NCBI RefSeq assembly: GCF_024218795.1
Contig: NZ_CP100400.1
Span: 2,914,001 to 2,978,000, forward strand
From: Halorussus aquaticus
GTDB lineage: Archaea > Halobacteriota > Halobacteria > Halobacteriales > Haladaptataceae
Length of the DNA stretch: 64,000 nucleotides
Reading direction: 5' to 3'
The first letter of the stretch is position 1. Every line of letters starts with the position of its first letter. Under the pieces are notes generated by a model. It made no database searches and was not told the DNA's origin. It was given only the letters and a program-made list of their open reading frames with translations. Position numbers and translations under genes: made by a program. This document shows, one piece after another, positions 27,315 to 35,495 of this stretch.

Positions 27315-27590
27315 ATGACCGAGCAGGAAGCCGAGAACGCGGGCGTCACCGCACGGTACTACGAGACCGACGACGAGCGCGTGTTGGAGTTCGACGGGGA
27401 CCGCGCGACAGCGGCCATCGCCCAAAACGTCGAGGGGTACGCCATGTTGAAAGTCCGGCCGAGCGCCGACGGCGACGAACTCGAACGCTACTACGGGTTC
27501 GACATGGCGCTGGACCACGCCGCCGAACTGCTCGGCGTCGCGCCGCACGACCTGCCGGTTCCGGCCGACGCCGAAGACATGGGGATGTGA
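27315..27590 (+). CDS. Conserved haloarchaeal hypothetical protein
   Basis: A 91-residue acidic protein (MTEQEAENAGVTARYYETDDERVLEFDGD...). Predicted alpha/beta with the patterns RVLEFDGDRATAAIAQN and YYGFDMALDHAAELLGV. No membrane segment, no catalytic motif. I recall similar short proteins across Halobacteria but no function. Single-gene unit. Confidence 0.65.
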   Translation: MTEQEAENAGVTARYYETDDERVLEFDGDRATAAIAQNVEGYAMLKVRPSADGDELERYYGFDMALDHAAELLGVAPHDLPVPADAEDMGM

Positions 27591-27805
27591 CCGAGGCGGA
27601 GTCTCGACTCCGAGTGTCGGACCCGGCGGAGGTGCCGTATCGACCCGACCGATTCACTCGCTCGGGGAACCCACCTCTCGTCGCTACTGCGGGTTGGCGC
27701 ACCACCGGGAGACTCGCGTCGCCCGGGAAATCACGTTAGAGGGAGGACGACGCCAGCGCGCCGGAGGACACAACATCTATCCCGCGTGCGGCCCCATTCT
27801 CTCGC

Positions 27806-28015
27806 ATGACAGAGTACACCACCGTCTCGATTCCGAAGGACCTCGCGAACCGCGTGGACGAGACTATCGAGGGGACGAGTTTCTCAAGTACGAGCGACCT
27901 CGTGCGGTTCCTGCTCCGGAGCATCGTCATCCAGCATCAGAAAGAGGGCCAGCTGACCGAGTCCGAGTTCGAGGAGATTACCGGTCAACTTCGAGAACTG
28001 GGGTATCTGGAGTAA
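27806..28015 (+). CDS. Ribbon-helix-helix (CopG-like) DNA-binding protein
   Basis: A 69-residue protein: TTVSIPKDLANRVDETIEGTSFSSTSDLVRFLLRSIVI is the ribbon-helix-helix fold, with the TTVSIPK strand contacting DNA and GT-FSS-SDLVR the turn between helices. The C-terminal helix (FEEITGQLRELGYLE) may mediate oligomerisation or partner binding. A TATA-like CATCTATCC about 27 bases upstream suggests a leaderless start. No toxin gene is adjacent. Confidence 0.82.
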   Translation: MTEYTTVSIPKDLANRVDETIEGTSFSSTSDLVRFLLRSIVIQHQKEGQLTESEFEEITGQLRELGYLE

Positions 28016-28041
28016 CGCCCCGTCCAGCGACGGATTCGGTC

Positions 28042-28455
28042 TCAGACCAGCGACTCCGTAGGCGGTTCCGCGTCCACGATTTCCAGCGGTTGCCTGCGGC
28101 CCGAACGGTCGAACGCTGCCAGCGACGACTCGTCCCACGGCGGCACCGCGACGAATATCGCCTCGTGGAGGTCGTCGGTCTTGGCGACTTCGAGGTTGCC
28201 GCGGGGATGAGAGACGAACCGGCCCTGCGTCTGTCCGGCGGGGACCGACAGGTCGACGCCGAACACGGCGGTCAGTGACTTTCCGGCGTCCGGCGGATAG
28301 AAGTGCGTGAAGACGGGGGCCTCCGGCGGTACGTCTTCGATGCCCTCCAGTTCCGCGGCGGGCGTTACTGCGAGGGAGACGGTCAACTCGTCCGGTTCCG
28401 ACTCCGCCGCGAAGTCGAGTAACACGTTCACCAACCCCCGAGTTACGTACACCAC
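28042..28455 (-). CDS. Conserved haloarchaeal hypothetical protein
   Basis: A 137-residue protein from a GTG (VYVTRGLVNVLLDFAAESEPDELTVSLAVTPAAEL). It contains HFYPPDAGKSLTAVFGVDLS and FVSHPRGNLEVAKTDDLHEAIFVAVPPW. The HFYP, SHPRG and AVPPW stretches look like a small enzyme or regulator core but match no family I can name. It is divergent from the 44-residue peptide gene at 28640, and their shared upstream region holds a perfect inverted repeat. Confidence 0.6.
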   Translation of the reverse strand: MVYVTRGLVNVLLDFAAESEPDELTVSLAVTPAAELEGIEDVPPEAPVFTHFYPPDAGKSLTAVFGVDLSVPAGQTQGRFVSHPRGNLEVAKTDDLHEAIFVAVPPWDESSLAAFDRSGRRQPLEIVDAEPPTESLV

Positions 28456-28556
28456 GTTCGACCTTGGGGGCCTCGGTGTTTAACGATACTGCCCTGAGGA
28501 GGCTCTCGACCGGCGGTCCGCGTGCCGAATGGTAACTCCTTTCATTTATGACGACG

Positions 28557-28580
28557 TGCGTCTGACTTACGTCAGACGCA
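28557..28580. promoter_or_regulatory. Perfect 10-bp inverted repeat, candidate operator
   Basis: TGCGTCTGAC at 28557-28566 and its exact complement GTCAGACGCA at 28571-28580 are separated by four bases (TTAC). It lies about 30 bases upstream of the TATA element of the small peptide gene and about 100 bases from the start of the divergent gene at 28455. That position suits an activator or a repressor acting on either promoter. It could also form an RNA hairpin in a long transcript. Confidence 0.55.
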
Positions 28581-28606
28581 GACATGTTTCGAAATATATA
28601 GAATTT

Positions 28607-28619
28607 TTTATATTATAAT
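28607..28619 (+). promoter_or_regulatory. TATA box of the 44-residue peptide gene
   Basis: TTTATATTATAAT is centred about 28 bases before the ATG at 28640, in a 45-base block of almost pure A+T (28588-28630). This predicts a leaderless mRNA and probably strong or stress-controlled transcription. Confidence 0.65.
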
Positions 28620-28639
28620 AGCTATTACTGCTAATTGCA

Positions 28640-28774
28640 ATGGCCGACACTGACATGACCTCGTACCTCGTCGAGAATCCCCGGATGATGGGTGTCCTGT
28701 TCGCGATGCTGCTACTGCTCTCACAAGCAGGAAGCGCGATGGGAGGATTCGCAGTCGCGTGCTACGGGCCGTAA
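28640..28774 (+). CDS. Tiny single-helix membrane peptide facing the CHAT gene
   Basis: A 44-residue peptide with an N-terminal polar stretch (ADTDMTSYLVENPRMM), one hydrophobic helix (GVLFAMLLLLSQAGSA) and a short tail with a Cys (GGFAVACYGP). The ENPRMMGVLF and LLSQAGSA patterns recall a tiny haloarchaeal family that I have seen but cannot name with certainty. Its stop (28772-28774) is one base from the stop of the convergent CHAT-domain gene. An excellent TATA box at leaderless spacing supports expression. Confidence 0.72.
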   Translation: MADTDMTSYLVENPRMMGVLFAMLLLLSQAGSAMGGFAVACYGP

Positions 28775-28775
28775 A

Positions 28776-30872
28776 TCAGAGTTCGTCCACGTCGACCGAC
28801 CGACTCCACGTGAACTGACCGTCGATTTTCAGCGGAATGTTCTCCAGCGCGAGCGTCGTCCGTAACTGGTCCCGAGTCAGCGTGAAGGGACCGTGTTCGC
28901 CCGAGGCCAGTCGATACCGCCCGGAGTCCTCCAACTGCGGTTTGAAGAAGCCGCCCATGCCACCGTCTCCCGAGACGTAGCTCTGGACCGACAGCTCGAA
29001 CTCGTCGGTCCCTCCGTCGCCTGTCTCGATGGCGCAGAGGACCGCCACCCCGCTCTCGGTCTGAGCGATGTCCACGTTCCCGTCGCCGACGACGATGTAC
29101 TGGTTGCCGACGATACTCCGGCCCCGAGCGATGGACAGCGCGGCCCGGAGCGGGAACCCGCGATTCAGCAGTCGAACCATCGTCTTGCCCACTCTGACCG
29201 CGCCGCTGTTTATCACGTCGCTCAGGGTGACGACGCCGCCGACGCTCCCCGCCTCGACCAGCGCCATCCCCTGCTCGTAGGAGCGACAGGCGTTCAGCAC
29301 GAACGCCTCGGCACCCACCGACTCCAACTCGGCCGCGTCGAGGTGGCCGTCCGCACACTGGAACCCGTCGTCGTCGATGTGGCCGATGTAGTGGAGGAAC
29401 GCGGTCTCCTCGGCCAGCACCGCTCGGAGTTGTGCGGTCGTCAGGTCTCGGTGGACCGTCACCTCGAACGGGAGGTTCTCGCGGGACCCGTACACCTCGG
29501 CGGCGATGTCGCGCTCCTCGTCCATCTCCACGTCGTTGCACACCACCGCGATTTCGACGTCGTCGGCCTCGGTCTCCTGTTCGAGGCGGTTCCGAAACGC
29601 GGTCGTCGTCGCCTTGCTGGCGTCCACCGGAGCGTGGTCGCCGAGCCACGCCTGTTCCACGGAGTCGGTTCGCTCCGGTTCGACCACCGGAAGGTCTTCG
29701 CCGGACTCGGCCGTACTCCGAGTGAAATCACCGTCGTTCGCCGCGTCGCCGTCGCGGGTGGTTTCCCCGACGGTCGCGGCCGAAGTCTGAGCCGTGGTCT
29801 GGCGGACGTCCGGCGTTCGGACGACCGCGAGGTCGTCCACCAGAAACGGGAGCGACGAGACGTTCTCCAGCGCAGGTTCGACGTGAGTGGTCAGCTTCCA
29901 CGACGGAACGTGGTCGGCGACCACCTCGAACGGGACCGAGAGGTAGGCTTCGACCCGCTCGGCCAGCGGCCGGTCGTAGAGGTCGGCGAAGTCCAACTCG
30001 ACCAGCGGTTCGACTGCCGCCCGCTCGTGTAACTCCACCGGATAGTACCCCTCGGTTCGCGTGACGCAGTCCAGCAGGAACGTCTGTCGAAGCGTTCTGG
30101 CCACTTCCTCTTCGAACCCCTGCGGCCCGTCGAGCGAGTACTCGAACCCCCTGTCGGTGGCGATTCGAGGGGTACTACTGGGGACTAACTCGGCACCGAG
30201 ATAGAACGCGAGCGGTGCGGCCACGTAGGCGTGGCTCAGGTCCGGCGGTAGTTCGACGCGAACGCCGGTGTCGGGCACGTCGAGTTCGTCCGGGACGTGG
30301 AGTTGTTCGCCCACTTCGACCAGCGGTGGGTGCCCTCGTAGCGTCGGGAAACTCCGTTCGGGCGACGTGGTCTTCAACGCTGACCCGAACGTCGAGAGCG
30401 CAGTCATCACGTCACGGGGGTTCTCGGTCGTGATGACCGTCGCCGCGGGACGCGCGTGGTGCGAGCGCGCACCGACTCGGACCTCCGTCTCGGGGTCGAA
30501 CTCGAACCGAATCCGGTCGTCCGTCGCCGTCACCGACAGTGCACCCTCGACTGCGAGGTAGAGTTTCATCGGCGTACACAACTCCACGTCGTACGCGCCC
30601 GACGGGAGTCGTCGGTCGGTCCCCGGGTTCACTTCGAGGCGCATCTCACCGTCCGTGTTCCGGACGTAAGACGCCACGAACGTCGGAAGCGTGACGGCAT
30701 CGGTCGTGATGGTCACCGCTTCGTCCACCGGAAACCGGAAGCGTCGGGTGTCCGTGGGCGTCGGCGAGACGACCGACGGAGTGCGAACGGCGTACGTTCG
30801 GTGTTCGATGTGGTCCCGAATCTCGATTCCCGGTCGCTCCGACGTCGGTTCGAACGAGAGGCTCACGGCCAC
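28776..30872 (-). CDS. CHAT-domain (caspase-like) protein
   Basis: A 698-residue protein. Residues 1-340 are a predicted beta-rich/alpha region of unknown fold, 350-410 a Thr/Asp/Ser-rich linker, and about 430-610 a CHAT peptidase domain: TAFLHYIGHID with the catalytic His498 and FVLNACRSYEQG with Cys529, followed by GSVGGVVTLSDV and FYRALLRG-like MVRLLNRGFPLRAAL. A further 90-residue C-terminal part ends SRSVDVDEL. Both dyad residues are intact, so proteolysis is plausible. CHAT proteases elsewhere act in immunity, cleaving gasdermins or other targets. GTG start; a second GTG lies two codons in. Confidence 0.82.
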   Translation of the reverse strand: MAVSLSFEPTSERPGIEIRDHIEHRTYAVRTPSVVSPTPTDTRRFRFPVDEAVTITTDAVTLPTFVASYVRNTDGEMRLEVNPGTDRRLPSGAYDVELCTPMKLYLAVEGALSVTATDDRIRFEFDPETEVRVGARSHHARPAATVITTENPRDVMTALSTFGSALKTTSPERSFPTLRGHPPLVEVGEQLHVPDELDVPDTGVRVELPPDLSHAYVAAPLAFYLGAELVPSSTPRIATDRGFEYSLDGPQGFEEEVARTLRQTFLLDCVTRTEGYYPVELHERAAVEPLVELDFADLYDRPLAERVEAYLSVPFEVVADHVPSWKLTTHVEPALENVSSLPFLVDDLAVVRTPDVRQTTAQTSAATVGETTRDGDAANDGDFTRSTAESGEDLPVVEPERTDSVEQAWLGDHAPVDASKATTTAFRNRLEQETEADDVEIAVVCNDVEMDEERDIAAEVYGSRENLPFEVTVHRDLTTAQLRAVLAEETAFLHYIGHIDDDGFQCADGHLDAAELESVGAEAFVLNACRSYEQGMALVEAGSVGGVVTLSDVINSGAVRVGKTMVRLLNRGFPLRAALSIARGRSIVGNQYIVVGDGNVDIAQTESGVAVLCAIETGDGGTDEFELSVQSYVSGDGGMGGFFKPQLEDSGRYRLASGEHGPFTLTRDQLRTTLALENIPLKIDGQFTWSRSVDVDEL

Positions 30873-31032
30873 ACCTCCCGCCGTCTCTGCGCCGAATCCA
30901 CCCCTCGGAGGAAACGCATAGGATTCAATTTAACGTCCTACTCCAAAAATTTATCGTCCGTTACGTTTCTGCGTCGTTACACTATCGCCTTTCGTTCACT
31001 AAACTCGTCGCCCGCACGATAGCCAACTCGTG

Positions 31033-31710
31033 CTACCGCTGAAGTAACAGTCGCAGATTTTCCGCGTAGAGTTTCGGCGTCGCTCGTCGCGCCCCGCTGA
31101 GGGCGTCGTCGAGCGCACGCGTCGCGTCGTCCAGTACGCCGCGTCCGTGACCGAAGAGGACGCGTTCCGGTCGGAGACCGCGAAGCGCCGACGGCGGCGT
31201 CAGTCGCAGCATCGGGTGGACGCCGATTCGCTCACCGGGCGTGGTGAAGTACGGCGCGTTGCCGACGCCCTCTGGGACGACGAGCGTCCCGCTCTCGTCG
31301 TCGTAGAGCGCCGCCTCCGCCCACCCGAACGAGTCGAAGATCTTCAGGACCCGGAAGTCGGTCCCGGGCAAAGTGGCGTCGAACCGCCGGAGTTCGGCCT
31401 CGGTCTCCGGGACGTCGTCGAACCACGAGGGGACGTAGACCGGAACGTCGTGGCGTTGCGCGATAGCGTCCGCGTCCCGGTAGTGGCGGTTCAGGAGGAC
31501 GACGACGCCCGCGACGTCACCGAACTCCGCGAACAGGTCGTCGATGTCGGGTGCATCGACGGGGTCTACCACCCAGACGCCCGATTCGGTGGCGAGAGCG
31601 TGACTGGCACGCAACATCGCCTCGTTCGGGTGGGCAATCCAGCCGACGCCGTCTTCCCAGCGATCTATCTCCTCGTAGTCCGTCGCTGGCTGCGACTTCT
31701 TGAGTGGCAT
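31033..31710 (-). CDS. Metallo-beta-lactamase-fold-like protein with degraded metal site
   Basis: A 225-residue protein with the MBL-fold order: an N-terminal strand pair around WVVDPVDAP, then LLNRHYRDADAI where active relatives have HxHxDH, and VLFGHGRGVL near the C-terminus. Only part of the usual ligand set is present, so hydrolase activity is doubtful. ATG at 31710 selected (PLKKSQPATDYEE); a further upstream start would add ten Pro-rich residues. Confidence 0.65.
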   Translation of the reverse strand: MPLKKSQPATDYEEIDRWEDGVGWIAHPNEAMLRASHALATESGVWVVDPVDAPDIDDLFAEFGDVAGVVVLLNRHYRDADAIAQRHDVPVYVPSWFDDVPETEAELRRFDATLPGTDFRVLKIFDSFGWAEAALYDDESGTLVVPEGVGNAPYFTTPGERIGVHPMLRLTPPSALRGLRPERVLFGHGRGVLDDATRALDDALSGARRATPKLYAENLRLLLQR

Positions 31711-31850
31711 GCTCGTGGGTACGGGTCGAAGCCACAAATCCCCACCGACGCGGACGAGAGACGGGGAAACCGGATGCGCGGGCGGAGATCGCTCTCTCGA
31801 CGCTTCGTCACGCGCGGGCTTTATGCGCCGGGACCGCGTACCTCGAATCC

Positions 31851-32528
31851 ATGCTCTCGGGGTTGCGATGGCTGGCGCTCGAAGCGAAGTACCTCGACCG
31901 TGCCCGCGAGTTCTACGCGACGCACCTCGACATGACGGTGGTCCGGGAGGGGAACGGCGAAGTCGTCCTCGACGCTGGCGAAACCGACCTCGTCCTCCGG
32001 GAACCGGGCGAGGTCCCTCGGGGCGGTGTCCACACCCACTACGCGTTCGCCGCGCCGCCCGACCGCTACGACGCGTGGTACGACCGCCTCGACGAGTCGT
32101 TCGACCTCACCGAGTTCGACTTCGGCGGTGCGAAGTCGTTGTACTTCTACGACCCGGACGGCAACTGCGTCGAAATCGGTAGCGTCGGCGAGGGCGACGC
32201 CGACATCACCGAGGTCTTCGAAATCGTCCTCGAAGTCGAGGACCTCGCGCGCGCCGAGTCGCTCTATCGCTCGCTCGGCTTCGAGGTGGTGGACCGCGGC
32301 GACCAGCGCCGCCGGGTTCGCCTCGGCGGTCCGGTGGACCTCGAACTCTGGGAACCCCAGTTGGGAATCGCCGACGCTCGGGGCGGTCTCCACGTCGACG
32401 TCGGGTTCGCGGCCGAGGACCCGGACGCGGCGGCCGAAACGGTGCGCGACCGCGTCTGCGAAGTCGAGCGCAGGGACGACGGCGTCCGGGTGCGCGACCC
32501 GGACGGCCACTACCTGACGTTTCAGTGA
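31851..32528 (+). CDS. VOC-superfamily (glyoxalase/dioxygenase-like) protein
   Basis: A 225-residue protein made of two vicinal-oxygen-chelate modules, about 1-110 and 118-225. Each has the AREFY/AESLY helix and the C-terminal YDPDGNCVEIGS or RDPDGHYLTF strand that supplies a metal-binding acid. The paired modules resemble extradiol dioxygenase or glyoxalase-type enzymes. Substrate unknown. The ATG at 31851 precedes the first conserved strand. Confidence 0.82.
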   Translation: MLSGLRWLALEAKYLDRAREFYATHLDMTVVREGNGEVVLDAGETDLVLREPGEVPRGGVHTHYAFAAPPDRYDAWYDRLDESFDLTEFDFGGAKSLYFYDPDGNCVEIGSVGEGDADITEVFEIVLEVEDLARAESLYRSLGFEVVDRGDQRRRVRLGGPVDLELWEPQLGIADARGGLHVDVGFAAEDPDAAAETVRDRVCEVERRDDGVRVRDPDGHYLTFQ

Positions 32529-32623
32529 GGGTCGAGACCGGAGTCCGGACTGGTCGCCCGTTCGTACTCGGACCGTCGCGTCGGTCGTGGTCCGACACGC
32601 CCCGGTAGGCGGGAGGAATCGCC

Positions 32624-32929
32624 TCAGAGCCGGTCGGCGTCCACGCTCACGTCGGTGGGGGTCACGATGAGGAAGTCGCGGAAGTGAATCAGGTTCCCGC
32701 CGCGTTCCTTGACTCGCGGCGCGAGGTCGGCCGCCAGTTCCGGCAGGTCCCCTTCGATCGCCAGCACGAGAACGTCGCCGCGTTCGATGACCTCGAACCA
32801 CTCGCGCTCGTCGGTACTCCCGTCGAGTTCGCCGAGAACGATTCGCCGGTCGCCCTGCTCGCGGTCGTCGTCGCTGTCCTCTATCTCCTGTTCGACTGTC
32901 TGGAGGTCGAGGTCGAAACCACTGGTCAT
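32624..32929 (-). CDS. Conserved haloarchaeal protein, DUF5779-like
   Basis: A 101-residue acidic protein (MTSGFDLDLQTVEQEIED...). A SepF-like compact alpha/beta pattern is seen: WFEVIERGDVLVLAIEGDLPELAADLAP then GGNLIHFRDFLIVTP. I recall it as DUF5779, present in nearly all Halobacteria. Function not known to me. Single-gene unit. Confidence 0.65.
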   Translation of the reverse strand: MTSGFDLDLQTVEQEIEDSDDDREQGDRRIVLGELDGSTDEREWFEVIERGDVLVLAIEGDLPELAADLAPRVKERGGNLIHFRDFLIVTPTDVSVDADRL

Positions 32930-33073
32930 ACCCGCTCGCTCACACTCCCTCGGGAAAGTCCTTGCCCCCGGCGGTCGGCCGACGCTCGTTTTGTCCCGAG
33001 GCGCGAATCGCCGACCGGAGTCGTCACTGGTAGACGGTTTCGCTACCGAGAGAACGAGCGACAGCGAGAGTCG

Positions 33074-33526
33074 TCAGTCCTCGTCGTACTCGCGCTTGAA
33101 CCCGCGGAACTCGGTCCGGTGGGCCTCCTCGTCCGCGAGGATGGTGACCGCGATGTCCTCCGTCACGGGGTCCTCGTCGCCCGCCGCCGTGATGAGCGAG
33201 CGGTACGTCTCGATGGCGTCCTCCTCGGCGTCGAGGACGCCCTCGATGACCGACAGCACGTCGGTGCTGTTCTCGGGCGGTTGGAGACTCTCCTGTCGGG
33301 CCTCGAAGTCGTAGGACGCGGGCGGACGCTCGTCGAGTTGCTTGAGTCGCTGGCCCAGCATCTCGGCGTGGTTGAGTTCCTCCTGAATGTCGGTTTCGAG
33401 GCTCTCCTTGACCTCCTCGGCACTCACGCCGTCGAGGATGATGGAGTTTGTCAGGTAGTTCATCACCGTCTCGATTTCGTCGCTGTACGCCTTCTTGAGC
33501 AGGTCCGTGACCTCTTGAGATGTCAT
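33074..33526 (-). CDS. Ferritin-like (four-helix diiron) protein
   Basis: A 150-residue four-helix protein. Iron-ligand motifs appear as EIETVMNYL (helix A), EELNHAEMLGQR (ExxH, helix B), AEEDAIETYRSLI (helix C) and ADEEAHRTEF (ExxH, helix D). The length and pattern fit DNA-protecting or bacterioferritin-like proteins of haloarchaea, with roles in iron storage or peroxide detoxification. Confidence 0.82.
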   Translation of the reverse strand: MTSQEVTDLLKKAYSDEIETVMNYLTNSIILDGVSAEEVKESLETDIQEELNHAEMLGQRLKQLDERPPASYDFEARQESLQPPENSTDVLSVIEGVLDAEEDAIETYRSLITAAGDEDPVTEDIAVTILADEEAHRTEFRGFKREYDED

Positions 33527-33790
33527 ACGACCGGTAGTACGTCCGCCAGCCTTCTTACTGTTCCGGCGACGACAACGAGTCGGCCGAACCCGCGCCCGAG
33601 AGATTTCCCGCTCGGTGTGTGAGCAATTAACTCTCTCGCCACGTCTCGCAAGTCCGCGGTGATAAAATGTATATTAGGAGAATTAAGGGGATGCGAATGA
33701 TTACAGGACGTTTCAGTCGGGCGGTTTTGCGATCCGTCCGGTTCCCGTCGTGATGTCACCCGTCCGAAACCACCTGTTTCAGCGACATTC

Positions 33791-33798
33791 TTAAATAG
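33791..33798 (+). promoter_or_regulatory. TATA box for the leuA gene
   Basis: TTAAATAG is centred about 29 bases before the ATG at 33824. This supports that ATG as the native leuA start, although the reading frame then shifts. Confidence 0.55.
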
Positions 33799-33823
33799 GA
33801 GAAGGGCGCCACCCTGAGTTACG

Positions 33824-35051
33824 ATGTCCGACAACGACATGGGCTCGTCCGGTACCAGCCGGGCGGGTCGAGTTCTTCGATGGCACGTTAGCTACTGAGA
33901 CCGAGTTCGAGTCCGCACGGGTCTTCGACACGACCCTGCGCGACGGCGAACAGGCTCCCCGCACCTCCTTCTCATACGACGAGAAGCGAACTATCGCTGA
34001 GGCCTTGGACCGGATGGGCACCCACGTCATAGAGGCGGGGTTCCCGGTCAACTCCGACGCCGAGTTCGAGGCCGTCAGCGACATCGCCGCGAGCACGTCC
34101 GCGACCACCTGCGGTCTCGCGCGCATCGTGGAGAAGGACGTGGAGGCCGCGCTCGACTCCGGCGTCGAGATGGTCCACGTCTTCGCCTCGACCAGCGACG
34201 TGCAGATAGAGGACTCGATGCACGCCACCCGCGAGGAGGTCGTGGAACGCTCCGTCGCCGCGGTCGAACGCGTGAAGGAGGCGGGCGCGACGGCGATGTT
34301 CTCGCCGATGGACGCCACCCGGACCGACGAAGACTACCTGAAGCAGGTCGTCGAAGCGGTCTCGGCGGTCGGCGTCGATTGGATAAACATCCCCGACACG
34401 TGCGGCGTCGCCACGCCGAGTCGGTTCGGCGACGTAGTGCGGACGGTGGACGAACACAGCGACGCGCGAATCGACGTTCACACCCACGACGACTTCGGCA
34501 TGGCCACGGCCAACGCCATCGCCGGATTCGAGGCCGGGGCCGACCAAGCCCAAGTCTCGATAAACGGCATCGGCGAGCGGGCCGGTAACGCCGCCTACGA
34601 GGAGGTCACGATGGCGGTCGAGTCGGTGTACGGCGTCGATACCGGCATCGACACGACCGGCATCTCCGAACTCTCGGCGATGGTCGAGGAGTACAGCGAC
34701 GTGCCGGTCCCGGCGAACAAGCCGGTGGTCGGCGACAACGCCTTCGCCCACGAGTCCGGCATCCACGCCGCCGGAGTCATCGAGAACTCCGACACCTTCG
34801 AACCGGGCGTGATGACCCCCGAGATGGTCGGTGCCGAGCGCGAGTTCGTGCTGGGGAAACACACCGGCGCGAACTCCGTCCGCAAGCGACTGGAGGAGAG
34901 CGGGTTCGTCCCGACCGACGAGGAGGTCCGGACGGTGACGCGCCGAGTCAAAGACTACGGCGCGGAGAAGAACGCCGTGACGGTCGCCGACCTCGAACGA
35001 TTCGCCCGCGAGGTGGGCATCACCCACGAGGAATCGGAGGTCCGCGCCTGA
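33824..35051 (+). pseudogene. leuA: 2-isopropylmalate/(R)-citramalate synthase with an apparent one-base frameshift near the start
   Basis: The catalytic domain (acetyl-CoA plus 2-oxoisovalerate, or pyruvate) is complete: FDTTLRDGEQAPRTSFSY, GTHVIEAGFPVN, THDDFGMATANAI, HESGIHAAGV and GKHTGANSVRKRL. But no ATG, GTG or TTG lies in frame before FDTTLRDGEQ; the first is inside the domain at 34005. The TATA-supported ATG at 33824 starts MSDNDMGSSGTSRAGRV in another frame and stops at 33898. Removing one base in the G-rich run 33858-33869 would join the two into a normal ~408-residue enzyme. It is the first gene of the ilv-leu cluster. Confidence 0.75.
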
Positions 35052-35495
35052 TGACGACCGTCGGAGTCGCCTCCGCCCGCCAGCCGCGCGCGGCGGAGAC
35101 CGAACGAGGAGCGCGACCCCGTCGGCGAGCGGTCGCCGGTGTGGGACGCCCGCGACCTTCGCGCAAAGGTTGCACGGCACGCAAAGGTTATGAGCGTCGC
35201 CGCCAGAACGTACGCAATAACGATGCGACAGTCACCCACTGCTACCGACGCGGGGCGTCTCGCGTCGGTCGGCGCGCGAGCGGCCCACGCCGCGAGCAGT
35301 GCGACTGTCGAGCGCGTGATTATTGTAGGGGCCTGAGCCCCTACACTACCACTTCTCCGAACCGCGTTTTCGCACCGTTTTCAGACCGACCAGCACGCGC
35401 TCGACCACCAGTGACACGAAATCGCACGACGCCGATAACCCAAGACGCATCGACAGAGACCACCCGCAGACGAACCGTTCGGGGAGGTGGCTACC
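35052..35495 (+). promoter_or_regulatory. ilvB leader region with attenuator-like hairpin
   Basis: This 444-base gap separates leuA from ilvB. A 37-codon leader ORF lies at 35223-35336. The hairpin TGTAGGGGC (35324-35332), loop CTGA, GCCCCTACA (35337-35345) has a perfect 9-bp stem, and the leader's TGA is in the loop. An upstream GGGGC (35252-35256) could pair with the same GCCCC arm, giving alternative structures. A weaker stem CTCGCG/CGCGAG lies at 35259-35280. A weak TATA-like GGTTATG near 35186-35192 suggests an internal promoter. The remaining ~150 bases to ilvB show no gene. Confidence 0.55.
35223..35336 (+). CDS. Candidate branched-chain amino-acid leader peptide
   Basis: A 37-residue peptide, MRQSPTATDAGRL... 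ending SSATVERVIIVGA. The last residues include Val, Ile, Ile and Val encoded GTG ATT ATT GTA, and ATT and GTA are rare codons in this G+C-rich genome. The end overlaps the 5' arm of a perfect hairpin. The layout parallels bacterial ilvB leaders (Val-rich peptide then alternative hairpins), in which ribosome stalling senses charged tRNA. Whether archaea use it here is inference. Confidence 0.5.
   Translation: MRQSPTATDAGRLASVGARAAHAASSATVERVIIVGA

Noticed and set aside
28576..28620. A terminator for the gene at 28042-28455 or the peptide.
   Set aside because: The repeat lies upstream of both divergent starts rather than after a gene, so a promoter-side role is more likely.
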